A program made the translations under genes and the position numbers. Of a stretch of DNA of 64,000 bases, positions 1-8,791 are shown in pieces (the stretch's first letter is position 1; each line of letters begins with the position of its first letter). This DNA is from S015-6 sp964384945 (lineage in GTDB: Bacteria; Desulfobacterota; DSWW01): assembly GCA_964384945.1 (NCBI GenBank), contig CAYLMK010000003.1, positions 248,001 through 312,000 of the forward strand, in the 5' to 3' direction. The notes below the pieces were generated by a model, which did no database searches, had not been told where the DNA came from, and worked only from the letters and a program-made list of their open reading frames with translations.

Positions 1-1
1 G

Positions 2-85
2 GACATCCTCGACATAGGTCGACAGATCGTTGATGCGCCCCTCCTTGACATGCGCCTGGAGGTGATCGAGTCAACCGCCGACTGA
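2..85 (+). CDS. C-terminal fragment of an unidentified protein
   Basis: An open frame enters from the left edge and ends with TGA at 83-85, giving 27 residues that close with VIESTAD. It lies 55 bases before the next plus-strand gene and has the G/C-rich third positions expected here. The fragment is too short to assign to a family. The minus strand also gives a protein-like run over 1-70, but a stop lies directly before it and there is no start codon, so the plus-strand reading is preferred. Confidence 0.35.
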   Translation, partial: DILDIGRQIVDAPLLDMRLEVIESTAD

Positions 86-140
86 GAGAGATTTGAACGG
101 TCCGCGGCACCCCCGTTTCACGAGAAAGAAAGGTTCACCG

Positions 141-1145
141 ATGAAGGGAACGAAGAACCGACAGCTTGTTCTGAAGGAGATCCCAAAAGGAAGCCTCACC
201 TCGGATCATTTTCAACTCCTGGAAGGCGACGTGCCGAGGCCGGGCAAGGGCGAAGTCTTGGTCAAGGTACGCTACATCTCCATCGACGCGGCCAACCGCG
301 CCTGGATGCAGGGCACGACGTACCGCAGCGCCGTCAGGGCGGGTGACGTCATGGCCGGCTATTCGCTCGGCGAGGTCGTGGAATCGGGGGCCGACACGTT
401 CAAGCCCGGCGACCTCGTCTTCGGCGACTGCGGCTGGCAGGAATATGCCGTCCGCCCCGCCGGGGAACTCAACCGGCTCCCGGTCCTGGAGCCGCTCACA
501 CACCTGCTCAGCATTTACGGCGTCACGGGCCTGACCGCCTACTTCGGCCTCACGAAGATCGGTCTGCCCAAGGCCGGGGAGACCCTCGTCGTCTCGGCCG
601 CGGCCGGCGCCGTCGGCTCGGTGGCGGGCCAGATCGGCAAGATCAAGGGATGCCGTGTCGTGGGCATCGCCGGGTCGGACGAAAAATGCGCATGGATCAC
701 CGACGAGCTCGGGTTCGACGCGGCGATCAACTACAAGACCGAGAACGTGCACGCGGCGCTGCAGAAGGCATGCCCCGACAAGATCGATATCTATTTCGAC
801 AACGTGGGCGGGGAGATCCTGGAGGCGGCCCTGTTTCAGATGAACACGCTGGGCCGGATCATCTGCTGCGGCATGATCTCCGGCTACGACGGCGCCCTCC
901 CCGCAACGGGCCCCCGCGGCATCCCGGGCCTGCTGGTGGTCAACCGCCTTACCATGCGCGGCTTTATCGTGACCGACTTCCTGAACGAATTCACGCTCGC
1001 CTTCAAGGACCTCGCCGAATGGGTCGCCGCAGGCAGGATCCAGGTCCGGGAAGACATCGTCGAAGGCCTGGAGAACGCTCCACGGGCGCTGATCGGGCTG
1101 CTTCATGGAGACAATTTCGGGAAGCGGATGGTCAAGGTCTCCTGA
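141..1145 (+). CDS. NADP-dependent MDR oxidoreductase (CurA/leukotriene B4 12-hydroxydehydrogenase-like)
   Basis: This 334-residue protein looks like a zinc-independent medium-chain dehydrogenase/reductase of the prostaglandin/leukotriene reductase group. That group reduces alpha,beta-unsaturated carbonyls with NADPH in the cytosol. The GroES-like half contains the NRAWM segment. The Rossmann half has an AAAGAVGS nucleotide-binding turn near residue 153 and an IYFDNVGG strand near 220. No zinc-binding cysteine lobe is visible, as expected for the group. The start is the ATG at 141 behind GAAAGG. A TTG at 93 would add 16 residues with no ribosome site. The physiological substrate cannot be deduced. 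Confidence 0.85.
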   Translation: MKGTKNRQLVLKEIPKGSLTSDHFQLLEGDVPRPGKGEVLVKVRYISIDAANRAWMQGTTYRSAVRAGDVMAGYSLGEVVESGADTFKPGDLVFGDCGWQEYAVRPAGELNRLPVLEPLTHLLSIYGVTGLTAYFGLTKIGLPKAGETLVVSAAAGAVGSVAGQIGKIKGCRVVGIAGSDEKCAWITDELGFDAAINYKTENVHAALQKACPDKIDIYFDNVGGEILEAALFQMNTLGRIICCGMISGYDGALPATGPRGIPGLLVVNRLTMRGFIVTDFLNEFTLAFKDLAEWVAAGRIQVREDIVEGLENAPRALIGLLHGDNFGKRMVKVS

Positions 1146-1188
1146 GTTCGCGCAGTCCGCCCGGACGACAACGGAAAAGAGACGAGGC

Positions 1189-2172
1189 ATGCACGGGCCG
1201 CATTCGAACCTGCTGGAAAAGACCGAATTGTGGATCCGCCCGATTTGGCTCGAGAATGCCAACCTCAATGACATCGCACGAACCGTGGCCGACACCCTGG
1301 GCATGGAGCCGGGCGATGTACTCGTCACGGACGTCCAGGACGGCCATTTGACCCTCGACATCCTCAGGCAGACCGTAGATCCCCGGCTCCTGGTGGGAAA
1401 AGAAGACGAGCTCCTCAAGAGGTTGGCCGCCCTGCCGGGCGTTCGCCTCGACGAACGGACATCGATTCACTCAAACGGCATGCTGGGCTGGATCGCCTTT
1501 GACCGAGAAGAGTCCGAGGAGGCCCTGGCGCGCTCGGAGAAGATGGTCGAGGAAATCCGCCTGAATCTCTCCAGGAGGGCCGTCGTGTTCTCCACGGGTC
1601 AGGAGGTCGAGACCGGCCAGATCCGGGACACGAACACTCCCTGCATTGCAGAGATCCTGGAAGCGGAGGGGTATGTCGTCAAGCGGGGTCCGACCCTCAG
1701 GGACGACCGGCTCCTGATTGCGGGCACCTTCCGGCAGGCCGCGCTCGACGACGCTTATGCGCTGATCGTCACCACGGGCGGTGTGGGCGCGGAGAACAAG
1801 GACCATACGGTCGAGGCCGTCCTCGCCGTCGATCCGGAAGCCGCCGTCCCCTATCTCTGCCGATTCGAGAAAGGCGCCGGAAGGCATGCCAAAGACGGGG
1901 TCAGGATCGCAGTCGGCCGGGTGGGCGACTCCCTGATCGTGGCCCTCCCCGGGCCGAACGACGAGGTCCGGTTGAGCATGGACGTTCTCGTCAGGGAACT
2001 CAGATCACGACCGGACAAGCACGCCCTCGCGGAGGCGATCGCCGCCCGCCTGCGCGAGAAGCTCCGCGAGAAAATGAACCCGCGCCCCCACGGCCATGAT
2101 CCCATCCCCACTTCGAATCGACAGCAGCCCCAACGGCGCGGAGGGGGCCTTTCACCGGATCCGGCCGCGTGA
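1189..2172 (+). CDS. MoaB/Mog (molybdopterin-binding) domain protein
   Basis: This 327-residue protein combines an unassigned N-terminal region (about 1-125) with a molybdopterin-binding domain of the MoaB/Mog/CinA-N type at about 130-285. The hallmark is TTGGVGAENKDHT near residue 190-205, preceded by an FSTGQEVETG segment. Relatives take part in molybdenum cofactor assembly or nucleotide salvage, but no other moa, moe or cin gene is here, so the role is open. The start at 1189 sits behind GACGAGG; a longer frame from 1105 would run back into the preceding gene. The last 35 residues are low-complexity and rich in Pro, Arg and Gln. Confidence 0.7.
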   Translation: MHGPHSNLLEKTELWIRPIWLENANLNDIARTVADTLGMEPGDVLVTDVQDGHLTLDILRQTVDPRLLVGKEDELLKRLAALPGVRLDERTSIHSNGMLGWIAFDREESEEALARSEKMVEEIRLNLSRRAVVFSTGQEVETGQIRDTNTPCIAEILEAEGYVVKRGPTLRDDRLLIAGTFRQAALDDAYALIVTTGGVGAENKDHTVEAVLAVDPEAAVPYLCRFEKGAGRHAKDGVRIAVGRVGDSLIVALPGPNDEVRLSMDVLVRELRSRPDKHALAEAIAARLREKLREKMNPRPHGHDPIPTSNRQQPQRRGGGLSPDPAA

Positions 2173-2293
2173 GCGGAGGTGGGCGACGGCCGGCCCCAGG
2201 ACTACGGGAAGGGACACGACGATCCCGGGTGTGCGACGCCCGTCCGCCAGGACGGACCCTGCGGCAAGCATCGCTCCTGCGAGCCGGGCGCCT

Positions 2294-2959
2294 TCAGAAG
2301 CGGAATCCGAAATGGATACAGCCGGCGTGGTTGTGCATGGCGTCGAGCTTCATGACCCCCTCCGGGTCGGAGTATTTCCAGGCAGGAGCATCCGCCACGC
2401 TGTAGCGGTAGGACAAACCCAGGCCAAGCGCTCCGCTGAAATCGTAACGGAGCCCGGCCGTGCCCTGGTAGGCGAACGTAAAACAGTCCGATGAATCCGA
2501 TATTCTCGTTCCCCCGATCCACACGTCGTCCGCGTCCAGGTAAGCGAAGAAACTCCCCACGCCCGCGCTCAGGAAGGGGACCAGCCGGGTCTTGTTGAAG
2601 AGCTGCAAGACCAGGTTCGCCATGAGCGGCACCTGATACATCCTTGCCTCGCTTCGCGCGGCCCCCTCGATGGACTTCAGCGTGTTGTACTGAAAACCGG
2701 CCTCCAGCTCGCCGGACAGAACCTTCGTGAACCGGTAACCCACCCCGAGCCCCACCCGAAAACCCGGGTCGAATGCAACCTTGGCGCCGGCAACCGCCTC
2801 ATCGAAGAAACTGGTCAACTCGGCGTCCTGGATATAGGCCACACCCGCATCATACCAACCGTAGTACGGGCTGCCCTGTCCCAGCTCCAGGGCCGATGCC
2901 GCCATCACGCGGACACTGGCCAGGGCAAGCAGTGCGAGCAAGAGAGACTTGTTCTTCAT
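2294..2959 (-). CDS. Outer-membrane beta-barrel protein (OmpW/Opa-like)
   Basis: The 221-residue product starts with an export signal (MKNKSLLLALLALASVRVMA, then AASA). It continues with alternating amphipathic strands, among them YYGWYDAGVAYIQ, FRVGLGVGYRF, LVPFLSAGVGSFFAYL and LGLGLSYRYS, and ends in FGFRF with a terminal Phe, the usual barrel insertion signal. This is the pattern of small 8-stranded outer-membrane barrels. Four cysteines, all after the signal, are unusual for a barrel. The ATG at 2959 is chosen because upstream frames lack an export signal, although no strong Shine-Dalgarno precedes it. The gene is convergent with the Mog-domain gene. Cargo or partner is unknown. Confidence 0.7.
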   Translation of the reverse strand: MKNKSLLLALLALASVRVMAASALELGQGSPYYGWYDAGVAYIQDAELTSFFDEAVAGAKVAFDPGFRVGLGVGYRFTKVLSGELEAGFQYNTLKSIEGAARSEARMYQVPLMANLVLQLFNKTRLVPFLSAGVGSFFAYLDADDVWIGGTRISDSSDCFTFAYQGTAGLRYDFSGALGLGLSYRYSVADAPAWKYSDPEGVMKLDAMHNHAGCIHFGFRF

Positions 2960-3382
2960 AGAATGTACACGCGAGCCTTGCACCGATTCCCAAAGCATTC
3001 CACCGAATGGCTGGCGCACTTGCGCTTCGCCCCTTGCCCGGGGCATCCTGAAGGGCGGCAGGCGCCCTCGGAGCAAAGGAAACTAACACGTAACGTATTT
3101 CTGTGTCAAAGAACAGAACCGCGCAAGATACGGAAGCCGCTTTTTCCCGGGCCTTCCCCAGGTTCCGAACGGACCCGATCCTGCGATCTCTCCGTCCGGG
3201 CCCAGGCGGCTGAGGCCCTGCCCCTCCTCCTCGAGCGCCCGGGCAAGCCCTGAGACCCGGGGAGGGACAGGAGAAGGAATTGATTTCCCGTTTGCCGGTA
3301 GCCTGTCCTCTTGGTCTTTGCTGATGACCGGAATAGAATGCCTTGCGGGTAATCGACGTCAAGACGGAGGAAAGGAGAGCCG
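2960..3382. other. 423-base spacer between divergent genes
   Basis: This spacer separates the outer-membrane barrel gene (minus) from the enoyl-CoA hydratase gene (plus). I see no coding frame of convincing character. It has one possible sigma-70 site for the barrel gene (3080-3109) and a strong ribosome site (GGAGGAAAGGAG) just before the hydratase ATG. Confidence 0.5.
3080..3109 (-). promoter_or_regulatory. Possible sigma-70 promoter for the outer-membrane barrel gene
   Basis: On the minus strand a perfect TTGACA (3109-3104) is followed after 18 bases by TAGTTT (3085-3080), which matches the -10 consensus at only three positions. Initiation would leave a leader of about 115 bases. Confidence 0.3.
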
Positions 3383-4234
3383 ATGGAGTATCAGCACATT
3401 CTCTATGAGCCCGGCAAAGTCGCCCGCATCATCTTCAACCGGCCCAAGCAACTCAATGCCCAGGGTTATCTTCTGCTCGAGGAGGTCGACCGCGCCTTTC
3501 AGGCCGCCATGGCGGACAGCGCCTGCGGCGCGATCGTGCTGTCGGGCAGCGGCCGGGCCTTTTCGGCCGGGCATGATTTGGGCACCCAGGAGGAGATCGA
3601 GTATTGCAGGGAGCGCGGCCTTGCCGAACCGCATTCCCTGGACTTCCGCAGGAAGGTTTCGGACATGTACGAGTTCTACGTAAAAAAGACCCTGGCATGG
3701 CGCAACTGCCCCAAGCCCACCATCGCCATGGTGCACGGATACTGCATCTACGGCGGCTGGATGCTGGCGGCGGCCATGGATGTGCTCTTCGCGGCCGAGG
3801 ACGCACTGTTCCTGCCCGGCATGGTCGAATACTTTTCCGCGCCCTGGGACCTCGGCCCCAAAAAGGCCAAGGAGATCCTCCTGGAGCACCGCTTCATGCC
3901 CGCGCCCGAGGCCCTGGCCTGCGGGTTCGTCAACCGGATCTTTCCCGCCGAACGATTAGAAGAGGAGACCCTTGCCTATGCCGGGCGCGTCGCGGACAAC
4001 TACCTTTTGGCCCCCGCATGGACCGGCACCATCAAGGCAGCCGTCAACCACATGCAGGATGCCATGGGATTCACCTCCGAGATCGAAGCCGCCTACACCA
4101 GCTTCTGTCTGATGCTCGGCCTGGGCGCCCACTCGGATGCCACCCCCGAGCAGGGCGGCTTCGCGCGCACGCAGATTGCGCGCAAGAACCTCGAGAGTTC
4201 CAGGCCCTGGCTGGCCCGCAAGGGGCTCTGTTGA
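3383..4234 (+). CDS. Enoyl-CoA hydratase/isomerase family protein
   Basis: This 283-residue crotonase-fold protein is likely to hydrate or rearrange an acyl-CoA thioester in the cytosol. Oxyanion-hole signatures are visible as SGSGRAFSAGHDL near residue 53-65 and HGYCIYGGWMLAAAMD near 115-130. The active-site stretch PGMVEYFSAPW differs from classic enoyl-CoA hydratases, whose second helix carries the catalytic Glu pair. The C-terminus is longer than usual and includes an HMQDAMGF segment. These points suggest a divergent crotonase rather than a standard beta-oxidation enzyme. The ribosome site GGAGGAAAGGAG supports the ATG at 3383. The gene stands alone. Confidence 0.8.
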   Translation: MEYQHILYEPGKVARIIFNRPKQLNAQGYLLLEEVDRAFQAAMADSACGAIVLSGSGRAFSAGHDLGTQEEIEYCRERGLAEPHSLDFRRKVSDMYEFYVKKTLAWRNCPKPTIAMVHGYCIYGGWMLAAAMDVLFAAEDALFLPGMVEYFSAPWDLGPKKAKEILLEHRFMPAPEALACGFVNRIFPAERLEEETLAYAGRVADNYLLAPAWTGTIKAAVNHMQDAMGFTSEIEAAYTSFCLMLGLGAHSDATPEQGGFARTQIARKNLESSRPWLARKGLC

Positions 4235-4248
4235 GCGGACGGCACCGC

Positions 4249-6351
4249 CTACGCCCCGCCCTTGCCCGCCCCTCTGCAGGACGGCGGAGGTAACGCCCTG
4301 ACTACCTCGGAATACCCCCTGCGCGGGATGACCTGAAGGCTCACGCTCCTGAAGCGGTAGGTGCCGGGCGGAACGGGCTGACGGGTGACGAAGAAGCGCA
4401 GGGCCGGTTCCCTGGGCCGGGCCACGTTCCGGTAACGGACGAGTTCCCGGATCTCCCCCTGTTCGAAATCAGGGGAAAGGAAGATCCAGGAGACTCCCTG
4501 CTCTCTCAGGAATCTGTAGGCAAACCGGTTGGCGCAATACAGGTAAGCGCCGGAGGCGATGCGATCCCCGGCGACCCGGGGCTGCAGAAAATCGACCCAG
4601 CCCAGGGAGTGAGCCACAAAAACCAGGCGAGGGTCCCGGAGGCTTTCCTTCAGATCTTCGAGAAAAGCCTCCAGGGCCGCCTCGCTCACGAACAGGGGAA
4701 GCTCGACCCACACATGCCCGGCCGGGTCCGAGGCGCAGCGTCTCCCTGCCGACTCCTCATAGGGAATCAGGTCCGCAATACGCGGTGCCCCCTCCCCCAT
4801 CCATTCTCCCTGGATGGCCTCGTATTCCCGCAAGATCGCTTCCCGCCTGGAACGGTTCCGTTCCCTCAAGTCAGCATCGTGGAAGCCTTCCAGCCCCAGG
4901 TAAAACTCCCTGCGAATCCTGTTCAGCTCGCGCACCGGCAGGGACATCGGTTCCGCGAGCTTCACCGAGACCGCCTCCACCCGAAACGGGCTCCGGTCCA
5001 CCTTGGCAAAGCAATCCCGGATCCGCTCCTCGCACAGAGGCCGGCGGGCGGCCCCGGTTTCCACCGGGAACGAAGCACGGTACGGAAGGCGCCCCCACAG
5101 GAGGCCCTCCACGATCAGCCTGTTCCCGAAACGCTCGATCGAAACAGAGACCGGGCAGGTCTTCGGCCGGCCTTGGCGGATCTTCAGGGATCGGGAGCGC
5201 GGGGCCTGGCTGGTGCCCACGCGGTAGACCGTCCATGCGCCCGTCATGCCCGTCCGCCCTCGCAGCGGCACCTCACACCGACCCGGCCGAAAATCGAGCA
5301 GGGTGAAATCATGCACATTCACGCCGTCCTCCCGCAGGATCCGCAGGCGGTCCCCGCGAAAGACGGGCTTGCGGAAGACGACCGTCGCAAGCCCTCCGGA
5401 AACTCGCTTCACCCGTCCCACGGGCTCTCCGATCCAGGGCTCCGCGTTCGAGCAGACCATGGCCCCGTAAGGCAGGGCCTTGAAGTAGCCGGAGGTCGTC
5501 CGCCGGCTGAAGCGCCAGCGGGCGGGCGCCGGCAGGGGCTGTTCGGACGCAAACGCATCCAGGCACTCGCGGTAGTAGGCGACCGTCTCATGCACGTAAT
5601 CCGTGTTCCGGAGCCTCCCCTCGATCTTCAGGCTGTCGATCCGGGTGCGGAGAAGCGCCTCCAGAAAGGTCCTTCCCTCCAAGTCCCTCATGGCGAAAGG
5701 GTACCGGGAGAGGCCTCCCTCAAAGGCGAACCGGCACGGCTGTTTGCACCTCCCCCGGTTGCCGGACTCGCCGAAAACGAAGGAGGAGGCCAGGCAGAGG
5801 CCGGAGAAGGAGAAACACAGGGCGCCGTGAACAAAAACCTCCAGTTCCACCGACGTCTTGCCCCGGATCGCCCGGATCTCCTCGAGCCTGAGCTCGCGTG
5901 GAAGAATCACCCGGCTGATTCCCTTCCCTGCAAAGGCCTCGATATGGAGGGAATTGTGGAGAAACATCTGGGTGGAGGCGTGCACCCGCAGGCCCGGAAA
6001 GAACCTCTTCAAGAGGTAGAGGACCCCCAGGTCCTGGATGATGACCCCGTCCACCGCGCACGCCTCGGCGCGCTCGAGGATCTCGATAAACTCCTTCAGT
6101 TCCCCGTCCTGCATGAGGATGTTCAGGGCGAGGTAGACCTTCCTGGCGTTTTCGTGGGCCACCCCGACGATGCGCTCCAAGTCCTCAAGCTGGAAGTTTT
6201 GCGCGCGGGCCCTGGCATTGAGCCTGCCCACGCCGAGGTAGAACGCATCCGCCCCTGCCTTGAGGCCGGCGAGAAAGGCGGCCGGGGACCCCGCCGGCGC
6301 AACCAGCTCGGGGATCTTCTCTCTCTGCGGGGCGATCTTGCCCTGCTTCAA
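4249..6351 (-). CDS. U32-family protein with DUF3656 (RlhA-like)
   Basis: A 700-residue member of the U32 peptidase family. The N-terminal U32 module shows ELVAPAGSPAAFLAGLKAGADAF-type phasing and a VHGALCFSFSG core near 185. The cysteines of NRGRCKQPCRF lie near 215. About 350 further residues resemble the long RlhA/YhbU-type architecture. Large U32 proteins such as E. coli RlhA hydroxylate rRNA, so RNA modification is more likely than proteolysis. The start is a TTG at 6351 preceded by AAGGA. It overlaps the stop of the methyltransferase gene in a TTGA tetramer, indicating translational coupling. A longer frame to 6660 lies inside the methyltransferase gene. Confidence 0.8.
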   Translation of the reverse strand: MKQGKIAPQREKIPELVAPAGSPAAFLAGLKAGADAFYLGVGRLNARARAQNFQLEDLERIVGVAHENARKVYLALNILMQDGELKEFIEILERAEACAVDGVIIQDLGVLYLLKRFFPGLRVHASTQMFLHNSLHIEAFAGKGISRVILPRELRLEEIRAIRGKTSVELEVFVHGALCFSFSGLCLASSFVFGESGNRGRCKQPCRFAFEGGLSRYPFAMRDLEGRTFLEALLRTRIDSLKIEGRLRNTDYVHETVAYYRECLDAFASEQPLPAPARWRFSRRTTSGYFKALPYGAMVCSNAEPWIGEPVGRVKRVSGGLATVVFRKPVFRGDRLRILREDGVNVHDFTLLDFRPGRCEVPLRGRTGMTGAWTVYRVGTSQAPRSRSLKIRQGRPKTCPVSVSIERFGNRLIVEGLLWGRLPYRASFPVETGAARRPLCEERIRDCFAKVDRSPFRVEAVSVKLAEPMSLPVRELNRIRREFYLGLEGFHDADLRERNRSRREAILREYEAIQGEWMGEGAPRIADLIPYEESAGRRCASDPAGHVWVELPLFVSEAALEAFLEDLKESLRDPRLVFVAHSLGWVDFLQPRVAGDRIASGAYLYCANRFAYRFLREQGVSWIFLSPDFEQGEIRELVRYRNVARPREPALRFFVTRQPVPPGTYRFRSVSLQVIPRRGYSEVVRALPPPSCRGAGKGGA

Positions 6352-7106
6352 CTTTTCGTTCCTTCCAGCAGGAGAAAAGGCGGCAGGAAGGCCGCATACT
6401 CGTAATGTTCCGGGCAGGGCCCGTCCAGCTTGAGAACCGGTTCCCAGAGGCCCGAAAGGAGGAAGCCGTTCCTCCTGAGGAGAGACACATAGAAGGAAAT
6501 CGGGCGATGGAAGTGCACGATCTGTGCGTCGCTGCCGGAGACGGTCTTCAGGTATTCCCCGCGGGCGGTGTACGGGGCCTCGAGTTCGAAGGACACGGTG
6601 CGCTGATTCTTCCGGATCGATCTGCGCGCCTGCCACTGCGACGCATTCATGCAGAAGCAAGGGTGAAGCAGGGTGAGAACGAACCTGCCGCCCTTCCGCA
6701 GCACCCGGTATGCCTCGGAGACGGTGGTCTCGACCTTCGGCATGTCCTTGAGCACCATGTTGGCAACCACGAGATGAAACACGGACGGGTACGGAAACGG
6801 ACGGGAGGCATCCGCGACGGTGTACCGGATTCCAAGCCTCCTCTTCTTTTCTTCCCGGCGGGCATGGGAGATCAGCACCTCCATCCAGTCAAAGGCCCAC
6901 ACCCGGGCGCCCCTCCGAGCCATGCGCCGCGCCAGGTACCCTTCCCCGCAGCCCACGTCCAGGACCCTGCGCCCCTCGAGAGGGCTCAAGACCCGCATCA
7001 GATGAGGCGTAAGGAGCTTGCTGCGAAGGTAATCCCCCTTTTCCTTCCGCAGCACGGCGTCGAGGTACTCGGGTGCAAGCTTGACCCATCTCCGTTTCGT
7101 CTTCAT
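6348..7106 (-). CDS. Class I SAM-dependent methyltransferase
   Basis: This 252-residue protein has the classic SAM-binding motif VLDVGCGEGYLA near residue 49-60, an acidic segment WAFDWMEV after strand 2, and VVANMVLKDMPKVE at motif IV. The C-terminal part HPCFCMNASQWQARRS has a cysteine pair. The type matches small-molecule (UbiE/COQ5-like) methyltransferases. The ATG at 7106 follows GGGGATGAGTG; an adjacent in-frame GTG at 7109 is the alternative. It is the upstream partner of the U32 gene, with overlapping stop and start codons, so the two products may act on the same substrate. The substrate is unknown. Confidence 0.75.
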   Translation of the reverse strand: MKTKRRWVKLAPEYLDAVLRKEKGDYLRSKLLTPHLMRVLSPLEGRRVLDVGCGEGYLARRMARRGARVWAFDWMEVLISHARREEKKRRLGIRYTVADASRPFPYPSVFHLVVANMVLKDMPKVETTVSEAYRVLRKGGRFVLTLLHPCFCMNASQWQARRSIRKNQRTVSFELEAPYTARGEYLKTVSGSDAQIVHFHRPISFYVSLLRRNGFLLSGLWEPVLKLDGPCPEHYEYAAFLPPFLLLEGTKS

Positions 7107-7182
7107 CACTCATCCCCGCATGGTCAGGATGTTTTCCGCGGCGCGGCGTTTCCTTGCTCCCCTGCGGCGGAGGGAAATGTTC

Positions 7183-7692
7183 TTACAGCGCCCCTTCCTT
7201 CTCGAGGGCCTTCTGAACGGCGGAGGCCAGCAGCATCTGAACGAAGAGGTCGCTGGTCGCAAACTCGCGCCGCTTCGTCCAGTTCTCCAGAGCCCTCCAG
7301 ATCGACCGCTCCAACGTTCGGGCACCCTCTCCTTCCATCTCTTCCACCCGACGGTGAAGCTCGATCAGAAGCTCGAGAAGCTCGCAGTTCCCTTTGTCCA
7401 GGGCAGAGACCCGGTAGTCCGTTTCCTCTCCTTTCGCAGCAGCCTGGGCGAGCCGTGCCCGCAGATCTCCTTCCGGCACCAGGGAGAGGGAGTCGGCGAA
7501 GAGCCCCCGCAATTCGCGGTTCTCTTCCACCCTCCGCGCAACGGCCCGCTCCATCTCCTCGGAAACCACCCCCATGAGGAGCGCGAACAGGCCGAGCTCC
7601 GCCTGTGCCTTCTCGGCCGTCATGACGGGCACGTACTCCGTGATCAGGGCATTGGCCACCGTCTGCAGAATAAGCTCGCCGCTCGGTTTCAT
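7183..7692 (-). CDS. Small helical protein paired with an APH-like phosphotransferase (DUF6285-like)
   Basis: This 169-residue, mostly helical and strongly charged protein has no signal peptide or membrane segment. Its opening, MKPSGELILQTVANALITEYV, and its position directly after an APH-family phosphotransferase recall DUF6285 proteins, which commonly follow such genes. That assignment comes from layout and general character, not a search. The ATG at 7692 overlaps the phosphotransferase stop as ATGA, so translation is likely coupled. No catalytic motif is apparent; a regulatory or scaffold role is one possibility. Confidence 0.6.
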   Translation of the reverse strand: MKPSGELILQTVANALITEYVPVMTAEKAQAELGLFALLMGVVSEEMERAVARRVEENRELRGLFADSLSLVPEGDLRARLAQAAAKGEETDYRVSALDKGNCELLELLIELHRRVEEMEGEGARTLERSIWRALENWTKRREFATSDLFVQMLLASAVQKALEKEGAL

Positions 7693-8723
7693 CGGATCTC
7701 CCTCATCTGGTCCAGGATGATGCGCCGCTGAAGATCCGTGGCCCAGATCCCGCCGTAGCCCACGATCGGGTCCGTGTTCTCCAGATTCGCATACACCTTG
7801 TTCATGGAAACCCAGATCGCGATCGCCTTCACACTTGTAAAAAGCTCCCACCAGAAGAGCGCGCCCCGGTCCGCCCGGAATCCGCTCGCCTCTTCCCAGA
7901 TCCGGACGGCCCGCCCGCGGGGTATCATGAAGCCGGCCCGTTCCGGCTCGGACCAGCTCCACAGCCGGTTCAGCGACCAGGCCAGGTCCTCCAGGGGATC
8001 CCCCAGGTGCATCATCTCCCAATCCAGGATGCCGCGGATCTCGCCCTTCCGGTTGAACAGGAAGTTGCCGGCCCGCATGTCGCCGTGCACGATTACAGTC
8101 TTCTGCGCAGGCGGCGGGGGGTTGCGGCGAAGCCATCGAATCGCGGCACGGAATACCGGATGGGGCTCGAGCTCGTTCTTGTCCGCCTCGGCCTCCCAGT
8201 AGTCGAGCTCCCGCCTCCAGCACCCCTCCGGGGAGACCGGCTCCAGCTTCCCCTCGAGGCCGACCGCCGCAGGGTCGGTGACGGCGATGGTCGCCATGAT
8301 GCGGTAGAAGCGATCCCCCACCTTCTCGCGGACCTCCTGAAAGGGAGGGACGGTGAACAACATGTGCTTGTCCTCGCATCCGACGATCTCCTCCATCACA
8401 TAGAAGGGCGTACCCAGCCACTCGGGGTCCTTTTCGATCCACAGGACCCTGGGCACCGGCACATCGGTCCCATGGAATGCCTGATAGGCCGCGAATTCCG
8501 TATCGACGCTGGTCCGGATGATGCCGGATTCGAACTCCCGGCGAACGATCACCCTCCGGGAAACCGCTTCGCCCTGCCTCACGTAACGCAATTCCAGGCT
8601 GTACGTCTGGCGGGAGGCGCCTCCGAAGATCGGGTTGACGAGCCCGATCTCGACGCCGCTCGCCTCCGGCATCCTTCGGGCCGCATAGGCCTTGCATCTC
8701 TCGACCAGATCCCCTTCCGTCAT
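7689..8723 (-). CDS. APH-family phosphotransferase (ACAD10/11-like)
   Basis: This 344-residue protein has the kinase fold of the aminoglycoside phosphotransferase family. The catalytic loop HGDMRAGNFL lies near residue 212 and the metal-binding ILDWEMMHLGDP near 230. The nucleotide-binding N-lobe includes FGGASRQTYSL. In bacteria this subgroup is usually found with acyl-CoA metabolism rather than antibiotic resistance, resembling the kinase part of ACAD10/11, where hydroxyacyl substrates are phosphorylated. A metabolic role is therefore inferred. It overlaps the small downstream gene by ATGA and diverges from the amino acid decarboxylase gene. The ATG at 8723 follows GGAGAGGA. Confidence 0.75.
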   Translation of the reverse strand: MTEGDLVERCKAYAARRMPEASGVEIGLVNPIFGGASRQTYSLELRYVRQGEAVSRRVIVRREFESGIIRTSVDTEFAAYQAFHGTDVPVPRVLWIEKDPEWLGTPFYVMEEIVGCEDKHMLFTVPPFQEVREKVGDRFYRIMATIAVTDPAAVGLEGKLEPVSPEGCWRRELDYWEAEADKNELEPHPVFRAAIRWLRRNPPPPAQKTVIVHGDMRAGNFLFNRKGEIRGILDWEMMHLGDPLEDLAWSLNRLWSWSEPERAGFMIPRGRAVRIWEEASGFRADRGALFWWELFTSVKAIAIWVSMNKVYANLENTDPIVGYGGIWATDLQRRIILDQMREIR

Positions 8724-8760
8724 CTGTCCTCTCCGGCATGCGGGACTTGACCCTGTTTTC

Positions 8761-8791
8761 TCCGCCGACTATGGTCTCCGTATTCGGCGGA
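8761..8791. promoter_or_regulatory. Perfect inverted repeat in a divergent promoter region
   Basis: TCCGCCGA (8761-8768) and TCGGCGGA (8784-8791) are perfect 8-bp inverted arms separated by 15 bases, inside the 108-base gap between the divergent phosphotransferase and decarboxylase genes. The position suits an operator or an RNA hairpin; no regulator is identified. Confidence 0.45.

Noticed and set aside
1..70. Protein-like minus-strand frame at the left edge (…HVKEGRINDLSTYVED…)
   Set aside because: A TGA lies directly before it and there is no possible start codon, so it cannot be an intact gene beginning here.
135..1418. Long minus-strand frame of 427 codons over the MDR oxidoreductase
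   Set aside because: It is antisense to a clear MDR gene and has low-complexity Arg/Gly/Asp composition. High-GC genomes commonly give such shadow frames.
4609..6405. Plus-strand frame of 598 codons opposite the U32 gene
   Set aside because: No domain or start signal, and it lies wholly antisense to the U32 coding region, which has family motifs throughout.
7689..8723. Aminoglycoside resistance gene
   Set aside because: The APH fold is present, but the sequence style and the small DUF6285-like partner fit the metabolic ACAD10/11-like subgroup.
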